Source: Trileptium ribeirensis
Taxonomy: Eukaryota; Nematoda; Enoplea; Enoplida; Thoracostomopsidae
Direction of reading: 5' to 3'
DNA: 64,000 nucleotides
Assembly (NCBI GenBank): GCA_030248225.1
Contig: JASANE010020491.1
Location: 1-64,000, forward strand
This document shows positions 23,545-34,789 of this stretch, piece by piece. A model generated the notes under the pieces. It ran no database searches, was not told the DNA's origin, and saw only the letters and a list, made by a program, of their open reading frames with translations. The translations under genes and the position numbers were made by a program. Numbering within the stretch: the first letter of the stretch is position 1; every line of letters starts with the position of its first letter.

Positions 23545-24930
23545 CCAGTCACTGTGAAACCGTCAGCCTGTAGATCTGAGTGGAGTCCTGCCAGAAATGC
23601 GGAAGTACGATTGTGAGATTGTGATGATGTCTGAAGACTGATATTCACCGTAATATTGTGGCAAAACAAAATACCCGAGAATTTGCCAGTATGTTTAATT
23701 TGTTTGAAAACGGGGAATGCAGAAACTACCGGGCCACTTGGCTGTTATGTGCTGGTCTCACGGTATTCGAAGCGGCGTAATGAATTGTTTCAGGTCTACG
23801 CGCCACAATCTGACAAGAGAAAACTTAGCGGAGTTTAGATCACAAAGAGGCCGCATGGATCTAATATCTGCGCTGCGTTTATGATTACAGAGCATAAAAA
23901 CGAGTTCATTCCGCTCAATATCGTTAAATTCGTAGACTTTAAAGCAGTATTCGACTCATTGAGTAGAACTGCTATTTACAACATCGTTAAAGATGATTTA
24001 ATCCCAGTAATCTGTTTGACTTTACAATGCTCATGTTTGCGCGGTGGAGCGACGTAGCTAAAATTCACGGCAATCACTTGTCATCATTTGAAATTTAGGC
24101 GGGCATGCGGCAGGAATCAACGTTTTTATTAGTGTTGTTCAATTGAGTGGGTAGTAAATACCTGTGTTCGAGATACAATAGTGCTAAACTAAAAATAACA
24201 GATCTCGATTATGTGTACGATATATCACTTTTCGCGGAGTCTGAAGCAAAATGTAGGCGATGACTGGTAATTTTCATAACCATTGCAGTTGCATCGGTCC
24301 AGGTATCAGTATGACAAAAAACAAAGTCCTGTCATGTTGATGTTCAGCAGTACCTGTCTACTCTGTCAACGGCATCATGCTGCAAAACGCTGATGGTATT
24401 TGCTGCCTTGGTTCCGCTGTAACTGGAGCAAGATGCTCTAGCAGGGATGTCTCAGGCATATTAGTCACAGAATCACTCGAGTTCGCTAAGCTGAGTAATT
24501 TGTGGCGAATTTGTCTGGTCAGCCTGGTGACAAAACTCTGCGGTCTTCGACGCGTATGTCATTTCTGTACTGCTATACTTGCGAAAACTTTCAATGCAAA
24601 TGACTAACATATGGCACCTTGTAAGTGTTTGAGTGCAGTTGTTTGTGCAAGATAGTGCTCATTTCAGGACATTTCTAATTGCACATTGTATATCGGAATT
24701 GGAAATGCAATCTTTTACAAACAATCACAATGATGCTTATGCGAAGGCTGGCACACTTGCTAAAGATGGCGGATAGCCAGTTGGCAAAACCGATCCTATT
24801 AGTAGACACACCGCCATGTTTGAATCGTCTACATGAAAGTGGAACTTAGAAACATGAAAACGTTCAGTGGTCAAAGACATTGAACCGCTCCTCACAGAAG
24901 TATTACGGACATGATGGAAACGCGCACGCA
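23545..24930 (+). mobile_element. Decayed non-LTR retrotransposon (LINE) reverse transcriptase
   Basis: With frame changes, a LINE reverse transcriptase can be followed: D-L-S-G-V-L-P-E-M-R-K-Y (the usual DGIPPELLKYGG region), N-G-E-C-R-N-Y-R, then F-R-S-Q-R-G-R-M-D-L-I (GFRxGRGxxD), F-V-D-F-K-A-V-F-D-S-L-S (FxDFKAAFD), A-G-M-R-Q-E (GVRQG), D-Y-V-Y-D-I-S-L-F in place of the YADD catalytic box, N-G-I-M-L-Q and C-L-G-S-A-V, and the C-terminal R-R-L-A-H-L-L-K-M-A-D-S-Q-L (RWLGHxxRMxDxRLP). Stops, shifts and loss of the second catalytic Asp pair show it is dead. The endonuclease part is not seen. A fold-back element lies about 120 bp downstream. Confidence 0.85.
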
Positions 24931-25048
24931 TCAGACCTGTAGCAGACGATGTCGGGAATCAGGGTTCTGGCCTCACAGCAGCATGGACGTGTGGCTATAC
25001 CACGAAGAGTTGCTAATTTTTTACTTAGTAGCATGACATTGTTCAGAG

Positions 25049-25518
25049 AAAGCACAGAAACCCAAGAGGTACGTCGCGGTGCGCTTCTCGCTGTCCCTTT
25101 GTATTTCATGGGAGATAGTTCATTTGTACTCCCTGCGTCAAATGCGCCTGCGTATTTCATGGGAGACAGTTCATTTGTGCGCCCTGCGTTTCATGGAAGC
25201 CAAATGTCCTCTTTGTATTTCAAGTAGGGGGACAATTTATTCCTCTTTGAATTTGTGGGCGGATTTAAATTTGTTATCCCTTGATTTCGTGCTGCGGACA
25301 ATTTTCCCACAGATTTCGAAGGGGCAATGTCTTCTCACAAAATTCAAAGGGGACAAGTATTCATCCACGAAATCAAGAAGAAGCCAAATTGTCTTCTCCC
25401 CGTGAATTATTAGGGACATTTGTCCTACCTCCATGAAACGCTAGGGGGAATGAACTGTCCCCATGAAATACAGGGAGGGACAGCGCTAAACGCACCGTCT
25501 TTTGGGTTGATGTGCTTT
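25049..25518. mobile_element. Fold-back element with repeated units in both arms
   Basis: The outer ends match inversely: AAAGCACAGAAACCCAAGAGG, GGTGCGCTT and CGCTGTCC at the left against GGACAGCG, AACGCACC, TTTTGGGTTGATGTGCTTT at the right. Each arm holds degenerate units built on GTATTTCATGGGAGACAGTTCATTTGT, and the arms are inverted relative to each other through the centre near 25285. Open frames on both strands here are by-products of the palindrome. No transposase is encoded. Confidence 0.75.
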
Positions 25519-25709
25519 TAATGAAGCGCGTTATACGGTTCAGTAAAAAATTGTCAACTCCTATTCTAGCTGCACGGCGTATGAATGCAGAGCCTGAAAA
25601 TGCCAAAAACAATGGCACAATCACATGGTGGACAAAAACGTAACAATGGTTTGCTTGACGTGCCGACTTGGACATATTTATCCGTATTAGGCTTACTAAT
25701 GTGCTAAGG

Positions 25710-26010
25710 TTTATTGAACCTTATCTGTGTAAGAACAAGTAAACCACTCTGTGTGAAAGTGCAGCGGTATTTGACAGTTGTTCCTGAACTCGAATTTATT
25801 GTCTACTTACGAGAAGTATGTCACAGCAACATACAGGGCAGGTTTTGTTGTGCTTTAAATCCTTGCAGCAAAGAGAAGGAATTTATAGAAAAAACACTCA
25901 AGAAACATCGATATTGACAATTTCATATGGCTTTGTTGAGAGCCCATTGTTTCCTTGCAAGGAACTAGGTTAATATTTAGGTCTAAAAAGCTGACTCTAC
26001 TCGAAAATAT
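25710..26010 (+). repeat. Dispersed repeat family 5, copy a
   Basis: Parts match 57200-57410: CTTACGAGAAGTxxGT, ATACAGGGxxGGT/TGTAG, then TTTGTTGAGAGCCCATTGTTTCCTT against TTTGTTTGAGAGCCCAATACTTTCTT, and TTTAGGTCTAAAAA against TTTGGTCTAAAAA. No protein identity. Confidence 0.4.
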
Positions 26011-26264
26011 TGGTTTGGAAAACTAAAATATTGCCCAGCATAAGTGGAGTCTTAAGTGGAGTCTGCCCTAAAAATGACTGCCATCTGAATGTCTTGTCCA
26101 CGCTGGATGTCTCTGCCACCATTCATTTTATGGTGAATTGGACACCATAGTGTTTCTGACAGTAGTTTACGATAGTATACATAGGTAGTGTAGTGCCGAT
26201 AATGGAATGGTGTAGAATACCTCATATAATTTTTCAAACAGTTATGCTGTGTCATTCACACCAC

Positions 26265-26395
26265 ACACCTTATGTAATGTATTTTTGGTAATGGCGCTGT
26301 TGACACCGTTATTAAAAAGAATAGTTAGCTTTAGGTACTATTGGTTTGACGGTGTCGCAGACATAGTCTGTTCTATACACACTGTATAGCGCTGG
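26265..26395. repeat. GACACCGTY / GACGGTGTC repeat, copy a
   Basis: Inverted phrases TTGACACCGTT and TTGACGGTGTCGCAGACA, with a CACTGTATAG-like end. They resemble the cluster at 37150-37320. Decayed and short. Confidence 0.35.
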
Positions 26396-26869
26396 ATGGT
26401 ATGGGCTATTGGCGTTCAAAATTTTCTGTGCCGGGTTCTGTGTAACGTAAATACCTCATTTAATTTGATAGTTAATGACATGAGAGTGGTGTGATTCCAG
26501 GAATATGGGCTGAGTCTAAGTCAGTTGCGCAAAAACATGGATGAACGGCACATGTTTACGACATTGATTGCTATGTAACGCGACCATTAACCAGCAAACT
26601 TGAAAATTATCATACTGCTCAGTGAGACTAACTTTATCGGCTCTTAGTATCTGATACTTGACTTTGCCGTCGAATCGCAGTATTCGCTGTCAGTCTTAGT
26701 GTTCCTCACGATTATGTAGGATTGGCTTCCCCTGAACGTAACGTATATATTTTACAAGTGTTACTTAATTTGTTGCAAAATTTAACTCAAAGAGCGAACT
26801 AGGTTGTCACTTATGTTAGATTACATCTATTTGCGTATCCATTTGTACATCCACGTACGGCACATCCAA

Positions 26870-27020
26870 TTTCAATTTTCCAATTTTTCGAGGGGAGCCT
26901 AGACAAACAGGTAACGAGCCGAGCCGAGTTGAGCAAGTTGAAAGACCGATTAAATCTGCTCGAGCCAAGCCGGGCCAGGTAACTGTTGAGTTGAGCCAAA
27001 CCAATCCGAGCATAAAAAAT
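26870..27020. repeat. GAGCC-rich low-complexity segment
   Basis: Repeated GAGCC, GAGCCGAGTTGAGC and GAGCCAAGCCGGGCC phrases, ending GAGTTGAGCCAAACCAATCCGAGC. A short simple-repeat-derived segment that gives long but meaningless antisense frames. Confidence 0.5.
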
Positions 27021-27719
27021 TCGGTTCGTTGTCATTTCTAGTACTAACACAACGGGGATCTTTTTGCTAACGTGTCGGAAGGTTAGTCTAGACTCACTGC
27101 AAGTTAGTAAATATATTAGTAACCATTGGATTTATCCAAGAAGGTAAATTGCTTCGAATTGTAATTAACTACACCAAGTTTAGGTATTTGGCTGCTATAT
27201 TTTACAAGTGGTTTCAAAATTTTGGCATTTGACAGATCGTGGGTGTGTACGGTTCATCCGCTATTGCACATCGGGTATTAACTGGTGCTTCCAAATAAAG
27301 CAAACAGGTTATCTTCCCAAAAATTCGAAGAAACCTCATATAATTAACAGCAGACAACCTATATAATACTCAAACCAGGTAATTTTTCTATATAAAGCGT
27401 CACTTTTAGAACGCGGCATGTCGTGGTCAAAGCCGTTTATGTTTGGATATTAAACAATAGCTGGTTTTATAGACCATCAATATAAACTTCGGAACTCATA
27501 ACGAATATATAACTATTTTTTTAGTTTTGATATAATCAAACTCTTGCGCATAAAATTATTCGTTTATTCGTCATTATATCTATTTACAAAATACAAACAA
27601 GATTCACTATTTAGGACTACCAGCAATGATGCCAAACGAAATTTCAAAGAGCATTATGTCAGACCGATTCTTTAATATAAGCATATCAGCCATTAATGTC
27701 GATATACCGTCGCCTTAGT

Positions 27720-27970
27720 AGAGGGAGATAACTATCAGGGGGGAGGGGAGTTCTGAGGGGGTAGACCTTCAGGCATCCACATTTTTGCTGACTTTACCTA
27801 ATTTTTGCTAATTTTACCTCAATTTTTGCCGACTCTACCGTATTTTTTGCAATTTTTGCTCAAAATTCAAGTGCTTATTCGGCGGGCGGCGGTGTGGTGC
27901 GGAGGCTTCAGTGGAGAGGGTAAATATGGCCTGGGGTAGAGTGTAACCCCTACCCCCTATAGAAAACTTT
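27720..27970. repeat. G/C-armed repeat family 3 with AATTTTTGC core
   Basis: G-rich arms (GGGGGGAGGGGAGTTCTGAGGGGG and a CGGGCGGCGGTGTGG segment) flank a core of CTAATTTTTGC, TTTTACC, AATTTTTGCCGACTCTACC repeats of roughly 15-25 bp. The architecture is the same as at 45.7, 61.2 and 63.5 kb. Confidence 0.5.
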
Positions 27971-29271
27971 GAATCACCGTATGCTGCTGAAGATTAAAGA
28001 ACCTTTTATATTCCACTGTTCTAAACTTCTAAGCAATTTACTTAGCTATTTCATACTTGTATGATAGATTTATCTCATACATAAAGCTATTTCATATGAA
28101 AACACTATCGTGAAACAAAAATTTTGAATGCAATGCATCATTTACCTTAAGATGTGTGCACCTAGGGCCGAATTATGTCACAGAGCCAATTCCCGCATTC
28201 GACGAAAAGGCACAGCCATATCAGGCCGTTCATAAATAAATAGCTAAGCTATGGTATGTTTGTACGAGCCGGGAGCGGCTATGTCTCCGGGACCGGCTAC
28301 TGAAAAAAATTTATTACATTCAGTTTAGCAGATTGTGTTACAGAGAAAATATTTAGCTCTAGGCCTAAAAAGGCAAGATTAGTAGTAATTAAAGTAAAGA
28401 CGCATAAATGCAGGTAAAATAAATACGTAAAAATCGCTATTTTCAAAATTTTGTTTAATCGCATTTTACAAGTTAGCCTAGTAGCTATGGAAACACGCTC
28501 TTTCATACATTAAAATTATACTATTGTAACTGGAAAGATGATTTACGAATATATGACCATATGTATCATCAATTTCAATTTTTTAGTGATTTTTCACTGT
28601 CGTCATATATTTTTGGCTTTAAGAGCTGATTCTGGCCCTTGAGATAATTTATAGGCTTCGCTTTACTATTAGCTATTATATGTGTAGGGTCTGGCTCGGC
28701 TCAAAAATGTCACGCTAGTTAATCGCGGCTAGCCAAGCTTGGCTTTAGGGACACGGCAGACTGTGACAAAATGCGGCCCTGCCGCACACATCTTAGGGCA
28801 AATTATGCATTGTTTCAAATGAGGGTCAAAAGACTAAGCCGTTGGTCGATGGTAACAACTAATATGTATCACCATTATAAGTGTGCATAAGGGTAGAGAC
28901 TCCCCCTAACACATAATCTGAGTTAGAAGTCACTCGCATGTGTGTTTGGTGATATCTCCTCATTTTTTGGAGTCAAAACAAATTTTTCTTTAGTTTTATA
29001 TGGGATATGATGGACACCCTCTATTTAACAGGAGTGTACCCAAACAAAAACGATGGCTGTTGTCCAATCGACCTCCTCCAAATTTGTGGTTCGACACTCC
29101 GACTTCGCAGCCGTGCTCTAACCTACTATCCACAACACTGGGAGTCAATATGCTTTGAGTGGGAGGGAGTGCAGGTTCAAAACGCTTGTAACATATCACA
29201 TGCTCTAAAATTAGAGACCTATAAATGTCATACTTTTCCTTTATTGACTCTTAGTACAATTAATTTTTCAG
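27971..29271. other. Intergenic or intron; repeat-like segment 28990-29240
   Basis: No certain exon. About 28990-29240 is GC-richer and open on both strands. It contains GGTTCGACACTCCG and GCAGGTTCAAAACGC, which resemble RNA polymerase III B boxes, so a decayed SINE is more likely than an exon. Upstream exons of the membrane-protein gene may still be hidden in this stretch. Confidence 0.3.
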
Positions 29272-32200
29272 AGTTTGTATTTCACAACACCCTTTACGAT
29301 GCTATTTAGCAAAATATCGCAAACTCAGTTCGGTGCTATTTTGTTACTTTGGCCCACTCCAGTGTTCAGCATACGAGAAGGATTTGAAGGAACACAATAT
29401 TTTATTGCGTTTCTGTGGATTACAACTTTTCTTAGCTTCATTGGTTGCCTTGCTTTTTGCTTCTGCAATTTTAAAGAGCTCCGATCAAGGAGGTGCCAAA
29501 AGAAAACATTTCGGCTGCGGCCACGAAGTTTAACAGAGGTTGAATGGAACGGTTTAGGAACGGCGTCGCTGGATCTTGACCACGCGGCTTCAACTAAACA
29601 TATTTATGATGACAGTAAGTTTTCCTCTTATTGTTTACTTGCAATAAAGTCAAGCAATATTTGTATAGAACAAATTTTAATTCTCATCCACAAGAATAAT
29701 GTCATGGGAATTTCAAACACCAATTTCGTCAAATACACTGAATCGCCCATGTGTCGTCAGCGTAAATTTCTTTGGACATGCGTGTATCATGATAATTCGT
29801 TTGTGATTAAGAACTTGATATTCTTTGGTTTTAGTCCGTTCTGCCAACATTTTTACAATTTTGAGGTACAGCCCTTGACTGCACTCGTTAGGACACTTAT
29901 GGAATTGCCTTTGTATAGCTTTTTGTGCGTGACATATTATGTAAAACTTGGTTTTCATCACTACTTAATCACTGTGCCTTCTGAGCATTTAAAGTTGAAA
30001 CTTTTAACAACAAGATATTATAATATATAAGGGAAGATTAATTATTACATATATCGTTTTAACTATATCAGCCAAATCATTTTCATAGTTTTATTCTATA
30101 GTTTTATAGCTTTTTGTGCGTGACATATTATGTAAAACTTGGTTTTCATCACTACGTAATCACTGTGCCTTCTGAGCATTTAAAGTTGAAACTTTTAACA
30201 ACTTAAGATATTATAATATATAAGGGAAGATTAATTATTACATATATCGTTTTAACTATATCAGCCAAATCATTTTCATAGTTTTATTCTAAAAGATTGT
30301 ACAAATTTCACGTTTAGCGTTAGCTTTTAAGAAATCTTAGACTGAAATAACCATAAGCTCATACAGTGATAAGTCTCCCAAATAAACCTCAAAATCTACG
30401 ATATTACAAACTTTACTCTATTTAACTGGTATACGACATAGCACTAAACTTTCAAAAAGTAAGTAATACACATATTTGTATTGCATCATTCACTAAGTGT
30501 CCCCTGCGGTGATGACAACTGTAAATCATGATTATTTCTTCGAAATTTTGAAAAAAGCAAACGCTCAAAATTTGAGCTTAAAATTTGACTCAGTTGTTAT
30601 CAAAATTTAGAAGCATTTTTTTTGTATTGACAAATTTGAAATGTGAACTCAGTTCAAAATTTTTAATATTACATTAGCTAATCAGCGATAAAGAAAATAT
30701 CTTTTAAATTTAGGAAACAAAATTTCACAAAACATTGCAACAGTTTTGACGCTTCAAGATTTGTCGCAAATTCCATCACAAATTACTTAGGCTTAAATTT
30801 TGAGCTAACCTTTGGAAGGTGTGAACTTACCCTTAGAAAATTGATCGATGAGATTACAAATTTATTGTGAACACCGTTGCCATACTGTTGAAGCATTTCC
30901 ATACTTATCCAAGATAATTTCTATTTTTATATGAACCGTTGTGGCAATGCGTAAAAATATTATAACCGAATAGCGTTGTTGCTGGCTGTGCCTTCAGAGC
31001 ACAAACAGATTTAGACGAATAATTACACCTAGTACCCCAATTTATGCCCGCCGATATTGGCTCGTCAACGAAGTCACACGTGATTTCAATATAGCGACTT
31101 TTAAGAATATATGATTAAAAGTAGGAATTAAATTTTATTAAAACATCAGTGAGTTTTTCACGAAAACCAACTCATTTCCAATATCCGACCTTGCTGCGTT
31201 ATACACGGTTATGCAAGCCACGTACATCACGAGTAACGACAAAAATCTAAAAGTGACTGTAAAAACTTGTCGTCTAGAGCATAAACAAAGTAATATAATT
31301 ATTTTATTTAATAGGTAGTTTTAGTATGTATTTCCATGAGTGACTTTGCCTCGTTTAAACAGATTCAGATGAAATCTGGATCCGAAGTTTTAGTAGACAC
31401 CAATTTTCAATAGCTCATGATACTGCTCATTGTACTAAAGGAACGAAGTTATTGTTGAAAAGCGACTAAGACTTTGACAACAAATATTGTTTAATAAAAG
31501 ACCGTAATGTGCCAATAACCGAAAAAATATAAAATAAAAACAGTTTGTATTATTCTAGACAAGTATGAAACTAGAAGCTACGTTCAACAGGAGTCTGCGC
31601 AAAAAAGTATTGCCAGTAGTCCGTCAAAAGCTGCCGGTAGCTCGATCGCTATGACTGAAACGAGCGAGCTCTCTACACGTCCAAATCAGCTCTGCAAACG
31701 CCATGATATTGAACAACGGGAAAGAGCGGCATCCTGGAACGCATACAGAGTATCGGCTCAGTCTGATACAGATCATTTTAAACCACTTAGCAGCAGTTAT
31801 AAATCGAACGATCAAACTGAAACTAAATTCTGCACTGGTACTGATGGTGTAAACGCTGAAACTGATGGTCAAACGGAGACTATAATTGCTCAACTGGACA
31901 GCAACGCGCAATTGCAATCTGAACATGAAATTAACGAAAACGAGCCCCAAACTTCATTATTAAGAAACCATGAACATTTGGCAGAAAGTTATGACTCTGA
32001 GCCACAGGAGCAATGCAAATCGGAGTTGCAATCGACGCTATCAGCAACAGAAAACAACCATGCATTTGAAAGAAATTATAGCCAAATGCAAATACAACAA
32101 AGTTATCCAACAAGGTTTAATGCTATAGAGTTTCCACAAGACTGCACGCGTAATTTACAACGGCATTCGATGTATGAGGAACCTAGTGGGAAGCCAATGT

Positions 32201-33258
32201 TGGGTCACAACATGAAACACCGGCATCGAACTAAACGATACGAAAATCGTCTGTCATCATCAATCGCTGCGTACAACTATCAACCACAAATACATATGGC
32301 GGGTTTACCGACAGTATCTAAGAATCAAAATTCGTCTTGGTCGTCCGTAACGGCCCGCATCCCAATTCAGTACGACTCAGCATCAGTTGTCCCCGGCTCT
32401 TTGTTTAAAAACGTAGCATATTCAGCCAGTAATAAAATTAACGATAGTAATTCTTGTCATAGTTCATCGTCTTCATGCGGTTATAAACCACGTGGACTGA
32501 CGTCATCCGCAAAAGTTACACCCTTAGCTCAAGCGGTTGGGATTACTCATAGCACTTTGGAAAATTTATCTGTCCCTGCGGCCATGTCACTGACAACAGC
32601 TACATCAACTGTAGTTACACCTGCAACAGTCACAATAACTCCCGCAACAGGAGCCCCGGACACTCTACCGCGACTATGCGATTGCACAATTATATCACCA
32701 ACAGGCCATTGTGAGCATCATTTCAATCGTCTATCGTCACACAATCGTTGCCTACCTGTTAGCGCAGATGGTTCTGACAATAAATCAACCGATGAAGAAT
32801 TTATATTTTGGAAAAATGACAGCACCGAAAAAGGAAACTACGACGGAAATGACAAATATTTCACAAAAGGCTACAGCACTATAGACGATCGCTATTTTGA
32901 CCTATGTCAACCCTGGAACCTCAGAGTTAGCCGATCTTCAAAATCGTCGACTAAATCTTCCAAGATTAGGAATACAGCAATGCGTCGACGTGAACAATCA
33001 TATGCGCCGATGATTGAGCCAGCCGAGAATTCTTCTTTTCATGATTTGCGGGAATGCAATCACATTTGCTCAACGGCTGATAGCCTGAGTAACACGGCTA
33101 CGGAAGCTCGTTGGTGCGCGCGGTGTCAGTCTAGCTTTCGATTTAATAAGACACCGGGTGTTTTTACAATGACATTTCCTCGAACTGGTGGAAAACTAGA
33201 TGTAATTGCAGGCTCATACGTGCTCGACGCATGTCCTTTGTGCTCAACTAAAGTTTAG
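29272..33258 (+). CDS. Unidentified single-pass membrane protein with long Ser/Thr-rich, Cys-containing tail (5' end not found)
   Basis: Two exons, 29272-29614 and 31559-33258. The first begins after acceptor TTTTTCAG and ends ACA|GTAAGT in phase 1; the second begins after TTATTCTAG with AC, giving a joined Asn codon and an unbroken frame of about 680 residues to TAG. A later acceptor (CCCACTCCAG, exon from 29363) is an alternative. One strong membrane helix (29398-29466: YFIAFLWITTFLSFIGCLAF and on) is followed by basic residues K-E-L-R-S-R-R-C-Q-K-K, so the long C-terminal part is probably cytosolic. The tail is polar, with a Thr/Ala-rich stretch (about 32581-32655), a Cys/His cluster (LCDC, GHCEHH, NRC; 32668-32752), a basic Ser-rich patch, and a C-terminal CARC-x(about 43)-CPLC pair that could bind metal. 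I recognise no family. Earlier exons should exist upstream. No AATAAA is obvious after the stop. Confidence 0.7.
29914..30293. repeat. Recent 191-bp tandem duplication in intron
   Basis: TATAGCTTTTTGTGCGTGAC and the next roughly 170 bases recur at a spacing of 191 bp (starts 29914 and 30105). The only differences I see are one substitution (CACTACTTAATC / CACTACGTAATC) and a 2-base indel after TTAACAAC. It is intronic in the membrane-protein gene. Confidence 0.9.
30294..31558. other. Rest of intron, nothing recognised
   Basis: AT-rich DNA with short inverted phrases around TCAAAATTTGAGC (about 30560-30600) and no coding content. Confidence 0.4.
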
Positions 33259-33398
33259 CCGTTGCTTACGAATCCAGGCGTATATTTTTTAACAAATTAG
33301 CTTTATTTTATATATTTTATCAGAATATGACAAACTTTAGTCGTTTTCTGAAAACGAGCTTGTAAATTTCAGATATTCCTATTTTCGGCATGCCTTAA

Positions 33399-33663
33399 CC
33401 CTTTCACGACGGAATTAATTTGTGTATCGTGCAATGTTTGACAAACTCATTAGCCCGCCGGGGATCGAACTCGGAAAGTACGGGTAAGCTTGTGTACGCA
33501 AACCACTAAGCTATCTGGGAGCTGTTACTCGGTTCCTTAAGGAACGTCGCAACGTGAACGAATAACGACCCATGTTCACACGTACGACATTACGACAAAC
33601 TCAGTAAACGCAACGACTCGCAATGTTCGTTAGGTCCATTTGGACGTAGCCGGCATTAAAGGG
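33399..33663 (-). repeat. tRNA-headed repeat (family A), best copy, with TTAA-CCCTTT ends
   Basis: A 265-bp unit begins CCCTTTCACGACGG after TTAA (33395-33398) and ends CCGGCATTAAAGGG before TTAG (33664-33667), so the ends are short inverted repeats CCCTTT/AAAGGG in a TTAA-like target. On the minus strand 33523-33452 (72 bp) reads as a tRNA: a seven-pair acceptor AGCTCCC/GCGGGCT with one mismatch and one G-T, an A box TAGCTTAGTGG, and a B box GAGTTCGATCCC within a good T arm. The anticodon arm is degenerate. TTAA duplication and CCC-starting ends are features of piggyBac-type elements; a tRNA-derived head is a SINE feature. Confidence 0.7.
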
Positions 33664-34303
33664 TTAGCATACTTCTAGACAGGCAATGTATACTTAACGC
33701 TCATAAAGAGGTTCAAATGTCCCAGTTATACAAAACGCATTCGATGTTAAAAAAGTTGAATTTTAAATTTAAATTTAGCCTTTTGAATGCTTTTTGAAAC
33801 TTTTGAATGAATACTGCAGTGTCGTTACATTGACTTTAGGTTGATAATTTTACTTGAAACATTTCGAGAGTTCGAAATATTTGACATGTTTCGTCGCAAT
33901 GCAACTATGCAAGTCTTATCAATCATCGTCTCGAGAGGACAAATATTCGACTGCTACAACTATATCCATGACAAGCTAGATAAAATTTAAGCAAGCTTTC
34001 TACATAAACCAAAGTTTCAATATTGTTTTCTCCCTTAACATTAAGGACAAAATTCCTAAACATGAGATAAAAAATTTTCCTTAGCTGCAAGAAAGGAAAT
34101 TTTTCATTTATATGAAAACTATAATCATAAAATAAAATTTTTTTCGTACATATAAAGGGAAATATAGCTATATGTACAAAAAATTTCTTAGTAAAGAAAT
34201 TAGAACGATATGCTTAGGAAATTAGTCCTTCGTTTTAAATTTGAAAACACGTAGGAAATATTTCCTGAAATATATTAGCACCAATTTTTCCCAAACTGTG
34301 TAG
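33664..34303. other. Intergenic, nothing recognised
   Basis: AT-rich; no gene or shared repeat was recognised. Confidence 0.35.
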
Positions 34304-34789
34304 TGCGCGATTAAACTTAAGGTGAGCGGTCAACCATCCTATTTTGTATTTTTGGATTAAAATTGTTGCGGAACGCTTTTTGGTCAATTGATATTCGGCG
34401 TAAAACTGTTGGCGAACACAGCGCTCGCGATTGAAATCTAACCATTTTGTTTTTGCGAAAATTTAAGTAAAATTAACCAAATGTTTGATAACAAAAATTT
34501 GTCGATTTGATTGTGAAGTCACTTTTGCATTAAACTTGTTCGCGAACACTGTATAGTCCAAATTTAAATGATAATGAATTAGGGAACAGAATTTCTGTAA
34601 ACTGAAATCGCCGAAATTCTGCTGCAACACAAGGTCTACTTTCTGGCACTTCAATTTGATTTTGCCAACTTTCGGTTAGCGAAAAACCGAATGAAATTTA
34701 GCCTGTTTTCCGTAACAAGGGTTTGCGATTCGATATGGCTAATGACAGAATAGGATGGTTGGCGGGGTCGCCTTAAGTATACTCACGCA
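34304..34789. mobile_element. Inverted-repeat element family 1, copy c
   Basis: The left end TGCGCGATTAAACTTAAGG, with CAACCATCCTATTTTG inside it, mirrors the right end GAATAGGATGGTTGGCG, CCTTAAGTATACTCACGCA. The interior matches copy a almost throughout and contains TTGTTCGCGAACACTG. Non-autonomous. Confidence 0.8.

Noticed and set aside
28996..29309. Possible exon upstream of the membrane-protein gene
   Set aside because: It is open on both strands with B-box-like phrases, more like a decayed SINE; it does not join in frame by clear splice sites.
33452..33523. Functional tRNA gene on the minus strand
   Set aside because: The anticodon arm is degenerate and the sequence is part of a dispersed repeat with several decayed copies.
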